The notes beneath the pieces were generated by a model. The model did not search any database. It saw nothing but the letters and a program-made list of their open reading frames with translations, and was not told the origin of the DNA. A DNA stretch of 64,000 bases from Notospermus geniculatus (lineage: Eukaryota; Nemertea; Pilidiophora; Heteronemertea; Lineidae), in contig NMRB01000305.1 in NCBI GenBank assembly GCA_002633025.1, positions 351,615 to 415,614 on the forward strand, given 5' to 3'. The translations under genes and the position numbers were made by a program. Positions 11,171 through 22,311 of this stretch are shown piece after piece; positions within the stretch are counted from its first letter, which is position 1; every line of letters begins with the position of its first letter.

Positions 11171-12720
11171 CATAGGCCTACCAACAACACCCCATGTGGG
11201 GAAAAACTCTTACATCTTGTTTTTCAATTAAATCACAATTTCTTTTCCAAAACATACCAACAACACCCCAGGTGGGGAAAAACTCTTACATCTTGTTTTT
11301 TCCCTTAAATTACAATTTCTTTTCCAAAACATACCAACAACACCCCAGGTGGGGAAAAACTCTTACATATAGTTTTTTCAATTAAATTACAATTTCTTTT
11401 CCAAAACATACCAACAACACCCCAGGTGGGGAAAAACTCTTACATATAGTTTTTCCCTTAAATTACAACTTCTTTTCCAAAACATACCAACAACACCCCA
11501 TGTGGGGAAAAACTCTTACATCTTGTTTTTTCCCTTAAATTACAATTTCTTTTCCAAAACATACCAACAACACCCCAGGTGGGGGAAAACTCTTACATCT
11601 TGTTTTTTCAATTAAATTTCTTTTCCGAAACATACCAACAACACCCCATGTGGGGAAAAAACTCTTACATATAGTTTTTTCCCTTAAATTACAATTTCTT
11701 TTCCGAAACATACCAACAACACCCCATGTGCGGAAAAAACTCTTACATATAGTTTTTTCCCTTAAATTACAACTTCTTTTCCAAAACATACCAACAACGC
11801 CCCATGTGGGGAAAAAACTCTTACATCTTGTTTTTTCAATTAAATTACAATTTCTTTTCCAAAACATACCAACAACACCATGTGGGGAAAAAACTCTTAC
11901 ATATAGTTTTTTCCCTTAAATTACAACTTCTTTTCCAAAACATACCAACAACGCCCCATGTGGGGAAAAAACTCTTACATCTTGTTTTTTCAATTAAATT
12001 ACAATTTCTTTTCCAAAACATACCAACAACACCCCATGTGGGGAAAAAACTCTTACATATTGTTTTTTCCCTTAAATTACAACTTCTTTTCCAAAACATA
12101 CCAACAACGCCCCATGTGGGGAAAAACTCTTACATCTTGTTTTTCAATTAAATCACAATTTCTTTTCCAAAACATACCAACAACACCCCATGTGGGGAAA
12201 AACTCTTACATCTTGTTTTTCAATTAAATTACAATTTCTTTTCCAAAACATACCAACAACACCCCACGTGGAGAAAAACTCTTTACATTTTACATTAAAT
12301 ATATAATTTCAGGAAAGAAAAAGTCAAATGTAAGAGTTTTTCCCCACATGGGATGTTGTTGGTATGTTTTGGAAAAGAAATTGTGATTTAATTGAAAAAA
12401 CAAGATGTAAGAGTTTTTCCCCACCTGGGGTGTTGTTGGTATGTTTTGGAAAAGAAATTGTGATTTAATTGAAAAAACAAGATGTAAGAGTTTTTCCCCA
12501 CCTGGGGTGTTGTTGGTATGTTTTGGAAAAGAAATTGTGATTTAATTGAAAAACAAGATGTAAGAGTTTTTCTCCACATGGGGCGTTGTTGGTATGTTTT
12601 TGGAAATAACTTTGTAGTTTAAGGAAAGAAACAAATTTCAGTCAGATGTAAGAGTTTTTCTCCACGTGGGGTGGTGTTGGTCTGTTTTAGAAAGAAATTT
12701 GTAATTTAAAGTTATTCTAA
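11171..12720. repeat. Satellite of 77-78 bp units in two opposed arrays
   Basis: About 15 units run forward from 11178 to about 12290 and about 5 run in reverse from about 12320 to 12700. Each unit contains CATACCAACAACACCCC, a mini-palindrome (CCCCATGTGGGG or CCCCAGGTGGGG), AAAACTCTTACAT and a T-rich stretch. Two variants, one with TTTTTCAATTAAAT and one with TTTTCCCTTAAAT, tend to alternate. Units of 78 bp keep frame, which is why 26-residue repetitive open frames appear on both strands. They are not genes. The switch point (about 12290-12320) is AT-rich. Confidence 0.95.
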
Positions 12721-13727
12721 TGCCGGACATGACTAATGAACATGTCGAAGGTAGAGACCCCACGTGGCGCCCCACAAAATCAATACGTGGTGAGAGGAAC
12801 CTTAAATGTTGACACAGATGGTTTAAAGGCTGTGAGAAGTGTCGATTTTATGCCCAAATAAAACACTGTTATTGTCGCAGTGAGAGCGTTTTGTTCGGGT
12901 GTGTATCAATAAAAGATATCTAAGATCCTTAAATTAGATAACCAACTTTTGAATTGTAAGATATGTACCGTTCCAAACACGTCACTCTGTGTTATAGAGG
13001 AGGGCCGATCCGACCGACGTCCGACGTCGACGATGAATGAAAATTGTGCACTGTGTGGGCCACGCACTCACTGCACTGCATGCTGAACAGCTGAACAGAG
13101 CCATCATAGGCCTATGATCAGACAGTACATGCCAGATGACAGCTGAACATGCACATGCTGAAGACAAACACGTAGCCCTCGCTGGCCTAGGCCTTGGTTG
13201 GCCCCTGCACCCGTGCAGTGAAAAAGAAGCCAAGTCATTGAAATTGAATGAAGTGTCAGGGTTCTCCACAGGGTTTGAAACAGACCGGGTGCTGGTGACG
13301 TCACACAGTTACTGATATCGGAAGCCGCTGCCGCACGCGCGTCCTCAGCGGGTCTGGGGTCTCCCTCAGAAAATTTGAAATCTAGAAGCCCTGAAATGCA
13401 ATTTCCCAGCATTTCGGAATGCAAATCTAGCTCCTGTTGGTGCTTGGAAAACCTCAGTGACAGTGTTATTTAAAGTGGATAATTTTGACCGGGCGGCAGA
13501 TTTTTAGACCGGGTGCTGAGATCAATCCTGCATTTTAGAACGGGTGCCGCGCCCGTTCTGTTAAACTAGTGGAGAACCCTGAGTGATATGCATGTCATGC
13601 AGAATTATTTAGTTTGTTAATTTGTGCCTTCTCTCATCTCAAGTTCCAGCTTAGGCGAAACAAACAGATACTGAGATAGACCAAGCAAATTCATCTTCAA
13701 TTTGGTCTCTGTTGTCCAGTTGTCATC
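12721..13727. other. Intergenic, upstream of the zinc-finger gene
   Basis: No supported coding sequence. It contains GC-richer sequence around 13000-13200 and a short run in which GACCGGGTGC and GAACGGGTGCCGC recur (13280-13560), suggesting an old repeat. The upstream regulatory region or 5' UTR of the GLIS-like gene probably lies here. Confidence 0.4.
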
Positions 13728-16310
13728 ATGGACCAGGAGGCTGGACATGCTGGAAGCATGATTCTGAGTGACGCAGGGAGTGTGGATTTGGAATCCATTG
13801 GCATAGCACCACTCTCCTTCATCAGTAATCAGCATATGTTGACTAGTATAGATCGGAAAGATGACAGTAAGTTTATCAACCGACACACACACTAACACAA
13901 CACACACACACAGGTTGGCATGATTCAGTGTGTTTGATGTATTCTGTCAGTCTCATCTGCTGACAACTGCCGTGCGAGAACAACTGTCAACCACTGACTA
14001 ACCCCACAGGGATTTAAGTCACCAACTATGAATATGTTAAAAATAGTTCAGAACGGACATCTCCCCCCCCCCACACCTATCAGAAACAAAAACAATGCCA
14101 AATGAGGATTTGCCTGAAGTGCCTTGTCTTTGATCTAGGAATGGCTATTGTGCTGCCAGAATACCGGTATGGCAGAATTTGTCCATAGGCCTATTATGTC
14201 TGTGGCCACTGTTCCCATCCATGGTGCTACATGCCTGTTTTTCTTGCCTTCTCTAGGTAGTACTCACTTAACTGAGTTGATGAAAGTTGGTGGAGAAAGT
14301 TTTATGGACTGCCCCGTTGGTGGTATACCGGTAATCATTATTGATGGTGAGAAGTTGCAGGTTGGAGAGGGATCAAACATTCTCAGTCACATCACAACGG
14401 ACATTCAGTTAGACGGACATGCAAATGATGTGAACTTAAGTAATGGAACAAGTGTACTGCAGATTGTCACATCCAATAACCAAACTGTGGAACCTCCGGA
14501 AGGAAAGGTTCCTATCAGTAGAATTCCTAAATCTACGGGTTCGGAGAGTGTTGTTGTCGCACCAACAAAACCTACAGCCCAGCCTTGTGTTGTGCCAAAG
14601 TCTGTTGGATTGGATTTGTCAGGTGCTAATTTGCTTGCTGGTCAGAGCATAAATGGGCCAAATTTACTGCTGCAGTTACAGACTGAGGAAGGTGTTTCGA
14701 ATTGTGCTATTTTACCTGTAAGTATACAGCATTGTCTCCAATGACAAAGTGGTGATAGTGGGAATGTTTATTTGTCTAGTTACCTTCAGTTTTTGCCAAG
14801 TCTCCAGTTTATATTATGGAGCTCAAATAAAGAAAAAGTGCTTGCTATGATGTGAAGTGTTGAAGTGCTTGCTATGATGTCCCTAAGGTATGACTTCCTA
14901 GGTAAGTGCTGTCTAAAAGAGGGCTTCCTCACAAAGTGGTGTCTGAAGGAGGGTTCAGTGATGGTTCTTCTAGAGGAATACTGACTTGGGTTCTTCTTTT
15001 TAAGGTTGTGATACCTACGGAACCAGAAGCGCCTGAGGTGAATGTCTCCCGAGACTGCCTGTGGAAAGGCTGCGGTAAGGTGTTTAATCAGATGGAGGAC
15101 TTAGTAAATCATGTCAACGATCAGCACATCAAAGTCTCCGAACGGGAGGTGGAGTACATCTGCGAGTGGGAAAACTGTCCAAGAAAAGGGAAAGGGTTTA
15201 ATGCCAGGTATGTCAGTGTTTCCGCCAGAGGGGGGGATGGGGGGGATGAATCCCCTCCTCAAAAATTTCAAGGAGGGGATATCCCCCCCTCAAGTTTGCA
15301 GACTAACCTTTTTCAAATATCACTATTTTCACTTCAGTAGTGTTTTTCTTTAATTTGTCACATTTCAAATGCAATTTTCATGCAGAAGGAAGACTAATTT
15401 TGCATTTTGGAGTGTAAAAAATGACTCTGGAGGCCATTTTTAACCAAAAAAAATGTTTGAAAATTTTTTCGAAAAAAAAAATTTTTTCGAAATTTTTTTT
15501 TCTCCCCCCTCCTTGACAATATCTAATATCTTGACTTTCATAATTCTGTTTGAATCGAGAGAGACGAGGTGCATTTTGCAACAACATGACCTGTGCATGT
15601 CATATGTAGGTGATGAAAAGTAACTTGCCGTTTGTCTTTCAGGTACAAAATCTTGATTCATGTACGGACACACACCAAGGAAAAACCCCACAACTGTCCC
15701 ATCTGTGGTAAATGTTTCTCAAGGTTGGAAAACCTTAAAATACACAGTCGTTCTCATACAGGTGAGGAGTGGTCAGTTCCGTAATCAAAGTTGAGAAATC
15801 AGGGACCAAGAACATGTTTTAAATTGCATCCCTAAGAGGAAATTTCCATCTGGCTAACACTGCGTGTGGAAACATAGACAACTGGAGCATAGATTTCACA
15901 GCTCTGTTGTGTAGGGCTCTAAAATCTATATTATAAGAGAGAAGGCTCATTTTTTGTCTCGCTCCTTCTGGAGATTGGGCATCATCCAAGTAATGAATGG
16001 TGGTGTGATGTGTTGGCCAGGTATCAGTCTGTGTTTATAGCAAATAAAAACCAGAAAAAAATTGGTTCCAAGATGGTTTTGACAGGGAAATCTTTTGGTG
16101 ACCTGGAATTCTATTTATACACTGTGGAGGGATTCCCCAGTTGTCTTGACTTACCNCAACTCTTGGCTTTCTCCAGGGGGACAGCCTCCTTCACCAATAC
16201 AAACTGGCCAACACAACTATATCTGTAGCCCTCATTCAAGTTCTCACCAGGTGAATATTTCTAGAACAAACAAGTTGGTATTAATTGGAATAATTTATTG
16301 TGAACAATAA
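13728..16310 (+). CDS. GLIS2-like Kruppel-type zinc-finger transcription factor, incomplete in this assembly
   Basis: Exons, joined in frame: 13728-13866 (ATG start), 14257-14717, 15005-15207, 15643-15761 and a candidate at 16177 onward. The first 200 codons are low-complexity regulatory sequence. Exon 3 holds finger 1 ([20 protein letters not shown]-x4-C) and the start of finger 2 ([16 protein letters not shown]). Exon 4 completes it ([11 protein letters not shown]) and adds finger 3 ([17 protein letters not shown]) through RSHTG. GFNARYK-LIH-RTHT and [15 protein letters not shown] are hallmarks of the GLI/GLIS/ZIC family. The linker [10 protein letters not shown] and the C-x2-C third finger fit GLIS2 best. 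GLIS2 is a nuclear regulator. Fingers 4 and 5 are absent, and an N at 16156 sits where they should be. The candidate exon at 16177 reads [18 protein letters not shown] and is phase-compatible with exon 4, running to TAA at 16308-16310. Confidence 0.7.
16156..16156. other. Single N, probable contig join inside the GLIS-like gene
   Basis: The N lies between the finger-3 exon and the candidate C-terminal exon, where two zinc fingers are missing. I see no duplicated sequence on its two sides, unlike the joins at 23490, 25666 and 29042. Confidence 0.6.
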
Positions 16311-16508
16311 CATCATCTCATAACATTCATCTCTTAAGTATTGGCTCACCATGTGAAAGATTCTTGTTTTCAGTAACATACTGTATGCAACATGTATCAG
16401 ATACATAACATAAGCAACAAAAACAACTGCATGAAATATATTCTGAATATCTCATTCTGGATGTTGGCCAGTTTTAACTGGTAGGTACAGTCCAGAAGAA
16501 CTCGGCAC

Positions 16509-18391
16509 TCAGTCACCAGTATAAAATGGCTGGAGACACTGTTTAATGCCCTCTTTAAACGGTGTCCTCCTTCCAATGCCAAGTTTTTCCACTCTTGAGC
16601 AGTCCAACCGCGTATCATACGGCCGGATGGCGCCTGCTGACTTTTCTTTGTCTGCGATGATGTGATCTTTTGTGATATTGAAGATGTCCGCCATGACCAA
16701 CGACATTTCGTACTTTGTCATTTGTTCTGTGCCACGGAAGTGGAAGATACCACTTAAACTTGGATCCTGAAAACAGACACCAAATATTTTCATACATTCG
16801 AGTTTTTCATTAGGGTTTTACATTGGACTTTTACATGAGAGAACTGAACATTTTTAGAATTTCGAAATCTGCATGTCACTTCAATGGCATTCCTATACAA
16901 TACTATGACAGTTCTCTCAAAAATTATTCTCAAAGAAAACTTACCTTCATTTTCAATTCAGCAAGTTTTCTTATCATGACTGCCGCGTCGTCAACAAATA
17001 GAGGGTATCTTTTTTCCCTATCATTCATCTTGCAGGGTTTACTTGTATCCATAAGAGGAGAGAAGAGACATGTAACAGAGCTCTCTCCAAGAGTCTCAAC
17101 TTTGCCATAGAGGATAGGCACACGTAAAACACAATTGTCTGGAAGAGATCATCGTAAATAAGTGTAAGTTGTGTCGATTTGAAATGTACGGTACTTCCTA
17201 AAGCGCTTCGTCCATGAATCTAACACAACTGTTCAACTAAGTTTAGTATTATGCTGACTGGACAGACTTGCCGTTAGGCAATGTAAGATGTCACTTACAG
17301 AACATGAGAATAAGGGCCGTATGCATGGGGCGCACTTTAGCCTAAAGTATAGCTTAGGTTAGACTTTTGTTTACTTGAAGCATGGAGAAAAGTTGGACTT
17401 CATTGAAAGTGTGGCTTAAGTCTGACCCGTGCATACGGCCCTAAGTTTCCGGAATCTATGGTTATTTTCAACTGTTACCTGCTGACACTCCAAGTGTTAC
17501 TATCTCACCATCTCTCTTGCTCTTTCCATACTTATTGACTGGATTTGTTTCTGAATCGACTTGATAAGGTGGTGATTCTCCATCAAAGACAAAGGAAGTA
17601 CTGATGAACAAAACCCATGCCCCAACTGCATCTGAAAAACAAGGATAATCTGGTTTGATTTATCTAGATTATACCACGGACCTATATACAGGTCCGTGAT
17701 GGTGATTATACTGAATTGTTTTTTTTACAGACAGTGTCACAAGTTCTATTTTCCTGTATCTGTAAGATAAATTTTCACAGGGTGTTTTGTCCCATGAACC
17801 TAGTAGGCCCTACCCCAGGGCCTCAGGTCTGTTGGATTTGCTGACCAATTCTTCGTGCGCCCTGACATAGTTGTCTTGTATGTGCATAGGAATCTTCAGG
17901 AGTTCGTGATGTTGACAGAAACTTTCAGATACCAGAACCAACCTACCTGCTTCTTTACAAACTGTTCTAGTAGCCTCAATGTTCAGTCTTCTGGCTGTTG
18001 TTTCCTGGTTTTCAATGATATCTGGATTCCGTTCAGCAGCAGCGTGAATCACAACATTTGGCTTTTGAAAGAAATGACAGAAAATTGGAATGGCAGATAA
18101 AACTTTCAGAGGGACCCATGTCAAACACATTACCGGTACAGAAGAAACTCACGTGTTTACCGAAAATACTGCCATTAAGGCACTTTGAGATAATGAATGT
18201 ACCTTGTAGCTTTCCATGACTTCATGAACCTCTGTCTCCTTGGTTAGGTCAACCTTCTTCAATCCATCTCTCACCCTGGAGAAGGCGAGCCCGAGCACTT
18301 CCCAGTCTTCATCATGTTGTACGAATTCCTGGTTGAGAGCCCGGCCAAACACGCCAGAGGCACCAGTTATAAGAACTTTGTGTTTTACCAT
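16509..18391 (-). CDS. MAT2B: Methionine adenosyltransferase 2 regulatory subunit beta
   Basis: Five exons on the minus strand: 18203-18391 (ATG), 17947-18061, 17479-17631, 16945-17138 and 16509-16766 (stop), 303 codons including the stop, all in frame with GT-AG borders. The protein starts MVKHKVLITGASGVFGRA with the Rossmann GxxGxxG motif of the extended SDR fold. It continues with PNVVIHAAAERNPDIIENQ, the YxxxK-type element NKYGKSKRDGE, CVLRVPILYGKVETLGESSV, IFHFRGTEQMTKYEMS and LGIGRRTPFKEGIK. These follow human MAT2B block by block. The protein binds NADP(H) and the catalytic MAT2A subunit and tunes S-adenosylmethionine synthesis in the cytosol. Human MAT2B isoforms have up to about 28 extra N-terminal residues not seen here. 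A minus-strand AATAAA near 16290 suggests the 3' UTR reaches about 16280, overlapping the end of the GLIS-like gene. Confidence 0.93.
17311..17443. mobile_element. MITE in a MAT2B intron
   Basis: Imperfect inverted ends (TAAGGGCCGTATGCATGGG and CCCGTGCATACGGCCCTAA) bound a 133 bp element. Internal arms also fold back (GCACTTTAGCC... and GGCTTAAGTC). A TAA or TA target is possible. It lies between coding exons 3 and 4 of MAT2B. Confidence 0.8.
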
Positions 18392-19641
18392 TCTGTTAAA
18401 TGAAGAAAATGAATGCGAGATGAAGAATGGTTGATGACATGATCATGACTAGAGCCAAATATTCCACGTAGGCCTAGGCCTGGGAGGCCTATTTGAGCCA
18501 GACACTTGTCACCAGCTTGTGCCTATGCAGACTACTCAGTAATCAATAGTAACAGATTGCAGGTCATCGTACGTTCATTGAAGGCAATCCTATTACTTAG
18601 GCCTTATATAGTCTGCATAATGGATAGATATGATAAGTAGGCTAACCCTGGACAAAAGCTAGCATGGGCAACAGGTGGGCTGGGGGTGGTGGTAGCACCA
18701 CTTTTGGAATCAAAATTTTTACCACTTCGACGAATGACCCATTATTCCTAGCTCACAGTTTAGTCAGAAATATACGAAACATACATTATGAAGTATCAGA
18801 AATGCCTGACAACGCGGCAGTAACAGATGCACAGCAGGTTTGTAGGGCGGAAAATATCAATACCTGGGAAGTTTTCTTTTTGACAGCGCACTGCCCTGCC
18901 ATCTAGCGAACTATCAAAATACTAAAAATGACAGGTGGCAGTTTTAATACACTGGTCCTCTGTCCTCTCGTCGCACCGCAATACTCCGCCCGAAGATAGA
19001 GAACCAGTCTAAGGCGATGGTAATTTTAATCACTTCAGATTATCTCCTTGTCTACATTTGGACTGTGTCACATTGGGTGATTATATGTGGTTCATTCTTC
19101 AAGTTCTGAGGGAGGACCACCTTTTCCATTTGTCTTGCCTCTTTCTCGGGAGCTGGATTCCACAAGAAAATCCTGATCATATGTGTGTGAAACCATCAAG
19201 AAAACCAAATAAATAAATTTTTCAGGCCTTTTCACCATCTCTCTATGGGTATAATAATAAAAGCATGATACACTACTATTTCACAACACAATAAATGTTT
19301 ATTGCAATGAAAAATTTGACAATTCTTGCTCATTTTCAGCACAATTGGGAAACTTGGCAACATTTGATTTGCTTTGAGAACAAGCCCTTGAAAACGCACA
19401 ACACTATGAGACTGCACAGCTATTACTGACACTGAAATATGAGTACTGAACATCTGCTTTGTTACAGGTGGTGATCTTACTTCAGTCAAAAAAGGTGAGA
19501 TCTACTCTGCCTGTTGTTTCCCTCTAAAAATGAAAATGGTAAACCACACAACCAGAGGTACATGTAGAAATAGAGAGGGCGATCATTTAATCATTTTAAA
19601 GATGACATGTTAAAGAATAGCACAAAATTGACACACAAAAT
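18392..19641. other. Region upstream of MAT2B, no further gene seen
   Basis: Likely MAT2B promoter and 5' UTR at the left edge (18392-18600, rich in TAGGCCT). The rest is unremarkable. A minus-strand AATAAA near 19286 could end a transcript coming from the F-box gene, but that would need a 3' UTR of more than 4 kb, so I do not assign it. Confidence 0.35.
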
Positions 19642-19873
19642 GATAATAAGCAAAAAGTCAATCTCCAGAATTCACAAATTTTCGACCCCAACCGGGGTCT
19701 TTTTCAAGTGGAACTTTACAATCTGAAACTCTAGAAAAGACTCAAGAAAGACTCAAGAAAAACTCTAGAAAGTCTTTTCTAGAGTTTCAGATTGTAAAGT
19801 TCCACTTGAAAAAGACCCAGGTTGGGGTCGAAAATTTGTGAATTCTGGAGATTGACTTTTTGCTTATTATTAT
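19642..19873. mobile_element. Foldback MITE with long arms
   Basis: Left arm from 19642 (TGATAATAAGCAAAAAGTCA, then AATTTTCGACCCCAAC) is the reverse complement of the right arm ending near 19873. The arms are about 100 bp and meet at a short centre (AAGAAAGACTCAAGAAAAAC). A related fragment, with ATTTTCGACCCCGGTTGGGG and CTGGAAATTGCCTTTTTA, lies at about 31222-31285, so this is a dispersed family. Confidence 0.85.
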
Positions 19874-20201
19874 TAAAGATGACATGGAATGGCAAAGGAA
19901 TGGACAATGGAATCTTGTACACTGTAAACTCTCCAGTTAAGGATGACACACAGACTTGGTATCTTAAAGGGAGATTGAATTTTTAAAAAGATGATATTAG
20001 GCGAAAAATTAATATCAACAGAAAAGTATCCTAATGGCAGGATGTAGGATCAGCTGGCAGAAGCTCTACTTAGTAACTGAGCAGCATTCTTATTGGCATG
20101 AAGGTAACGCACGCATCATACATAGATTATCATAAACTAAGATATTATTAGTTTATGGTATCATACATAATACTGTACATGGCCTGAAATAGGATTACAT
20201 T

Positions 20202-20571
20202 CAGCCTCTCAATTAATTACATGCTGATCATTACACCCTGTATTTTTCCAGCCTACAGTAATTTGGGCACCCCATTTTAGTCAAGGTGACAACCATGCGC
20301 ACACGCAAAATGGACATTTGGAAGCCAAAATCCTGTCTAAACAGCTTACACAGGATCTTGGCTTCCAAAATAAATGTCCTTTAGCTTAGCTAAAGGGTTC
20401 CACAAGGCCAAGGTACCGGTAGGCCTATAAGGAGTGGACTCAACAGGCATATCACTATCAGATATTCCTGCTGACCTAATTTGGGCACCTTTTTTTGGGT
20501 TTAATTTGGGCAACTTGCCAAATTTTTACCGCATTAAATGCTGCAATCAGCGTGTAATTGAGAGGCCTGAC
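20202..20571. mobile_element. Inverted-repeat element with CAGCCTCTCAATTA ends
   Basis: The left end (TCAGCCTCTCAATTAATTAC) and right end (TGTAATTGAGAGGCCTGA) are inverted repeats. The same termini bound an 822 bp element at 27702-28523, and both contain ATTTGGGC-type words inside. No transposase is seen. A smaller hairpin (TTGGAAGCCAAAATCCTGT against ACAGGATCTTGGCTTCCAA) lies at about 20308-20370. Confidence 0.65.
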
Positions 20572-21749
20572 ATTTTGATTAGCATTGTCAACAAAATGAA
20601 CTTTTTTTCTCCACCTTAGTTGCAGTAGGCACGACACAAGCCAACAGCTGAAAAACAAGTCCTCAGTTACTTCAATGCACTGAAGGACAGCTTCACTCAC
20701 TTCACAATTTCAAAATTTTGAACAATTAAATACCTCCCAATTTGATTCAGACGACACTGAACAACAACTGTATAATAAACACATCACAAAATCTATTTCA
20801 AAACTGACTACAAATCTGACATTGATTGCACTAAGCAAGCACAAGATGAAAAAGAAAATCCAGAGTCCGTCTGTTGATAAATAAAATCATGCACACGCAA
20901 TTCCCATGGCATCACACCACCTTTTTTTAGAAAATAGTGCTGTGGTACATGTACTTTATATATAACAAGAGGCCCAAGGGCCTGGCACTCAGCTGAGACA
21001 TTGAGGGAGCAGGCAAATCATGTCAAAGTACTTTTTGTCAGAAAGGGGTGAATTGAATTTGAATACCGACTGGTGGCACCCCAATGACAAACAGATTTTG
21101 CTGGATACTGACAGGAAACCCCCTCAGTCTATTGACCCCAAAGCAAATCCATCACAAAAACATCAGACTTCATCAGCTGAGCTAAGGCTATAACATACAT
21201 GTAATGCACTATCCTAATACAAATGAACAAAAATAACTTTTCACCAAAAGAAAGGTCACTAACACTTTGAACTCCCACGTGAAGGGAATGTTTATGCACT
21301 TCTAGTACACATGTATCACTAATTCATCACTTACTGTAAAGCAAGATAAAAACCAAGAAATTTTCATGAATCAAGAATTATAGACATATTCGCGGCAGGA
21401 TATTTTTGCGAGTCTCTGCCATTTTTTCAGTTTTTTCACGGACCATATTTATCACTTGCTTGTATTTATATTCGCAACAGGAAATTTTTGCGACTCTCAT
21501 ACACTCTCGCGAAATTCACGAAAATTTCCTGCACGCAAAATTTACCTGCTTTACAGTACTTTGGAACTCTTGATATGACACATTTTATGTTATGATTGAT
21601 ACAGCAGCCTGGCAAAAAAATTTCCACCTTGTAAATTTCAGTTTAGTGATAGCGTTTACATTTTGAGCCTCTCCATTAACCCTCTGCGGGCTGGTGCGGA
21701 AAAACAAGTGATGATTACGAAGAGAGATTATAAAAAAACTTACATGTAC

Positions 21750-22119
21750 ACAGTGTTATATCTAGGCCATTTTAGAGTGGCGCCGCGCCATGCCGCCAAA
21801 TGGGGGCGCCATTGTGCCCTTTTTAACCCCCTAGGGCGCCATGCCCCTAAAAAAAAAAAAAAAAAAAAATTTTTTTTGTAATTTTTTTTAAGGTTTTTAG
21901 TACCCCTAGACCCTTTGCCATGGTCCCTTTTGGTCATATCACCTTAGGAACTGGCTTAAATTGGCTGTTGACTGGAGTTATAGAGACCTTTTTAACTTTT
22001 TAGCTTTTCAAATTCCGTTAGAAGAAATGTCGCGAATGAAAAGTGCCCTTTTCTAGGTTGAAGTGCCCTTTTCACAAAGTTTGCACCATGCCCTTCTGAA
22101 ATCCTAGATATAACACTGA
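21750..22119. mobile_element. 370 bp element with CAGTGTTATATCTAGG ends and GTAC target duplication
   Basis: The ends (ACAGTGTTATATCTAGG and CCTAGATATAACACTGA) are inverted repeats. GTAC flanks both sides (21746-21749 and 22120-22123). The second copy of this locus, after the N at 23490, reads straight through the site as ACATGTACACTGTACACAGC with a single GTAC, i.e. an empty allele. The interior has a GC-rich GGCGCC block and an A/T homopolymer (about 21849-21896), and no transposase. The CAGTG...CACTG ends resemble hAT elements, but hAT elements make 8 bp duplications, so the superfamily stays open. Confidence 0.85.
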
Positions 22120-22311
22120 GTACACTGTACACAGCAGGCCATACTGATTGTATTTTTAGTTTTATCATATCGCCCCGAGGGTTGTAAAAAATAAGATATT
22201 GCACACTTTCTTTGAAGCATAAAAGCCAATTTCTGAGCTCATGATTCTCCAGTCACAACAAATGAAATCTTTAAAGCCATTTTGCTACACAGCCATCATT
22301 TTTATCAATGA

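Noticed and set aside
11194-12579. Repetitive open frames of 63-115 codons on both strands
   Set aside because: They are the 78 bp satellite read in frame (26 residues per unit). The same peptide pattern appears in opposed orientations, and variants of 77 bp break it.
11171-12720. CRISPR-like array
   Set aside because: Whole units repeat without unique spacers, the genome is animal, and the units reverse orientation.
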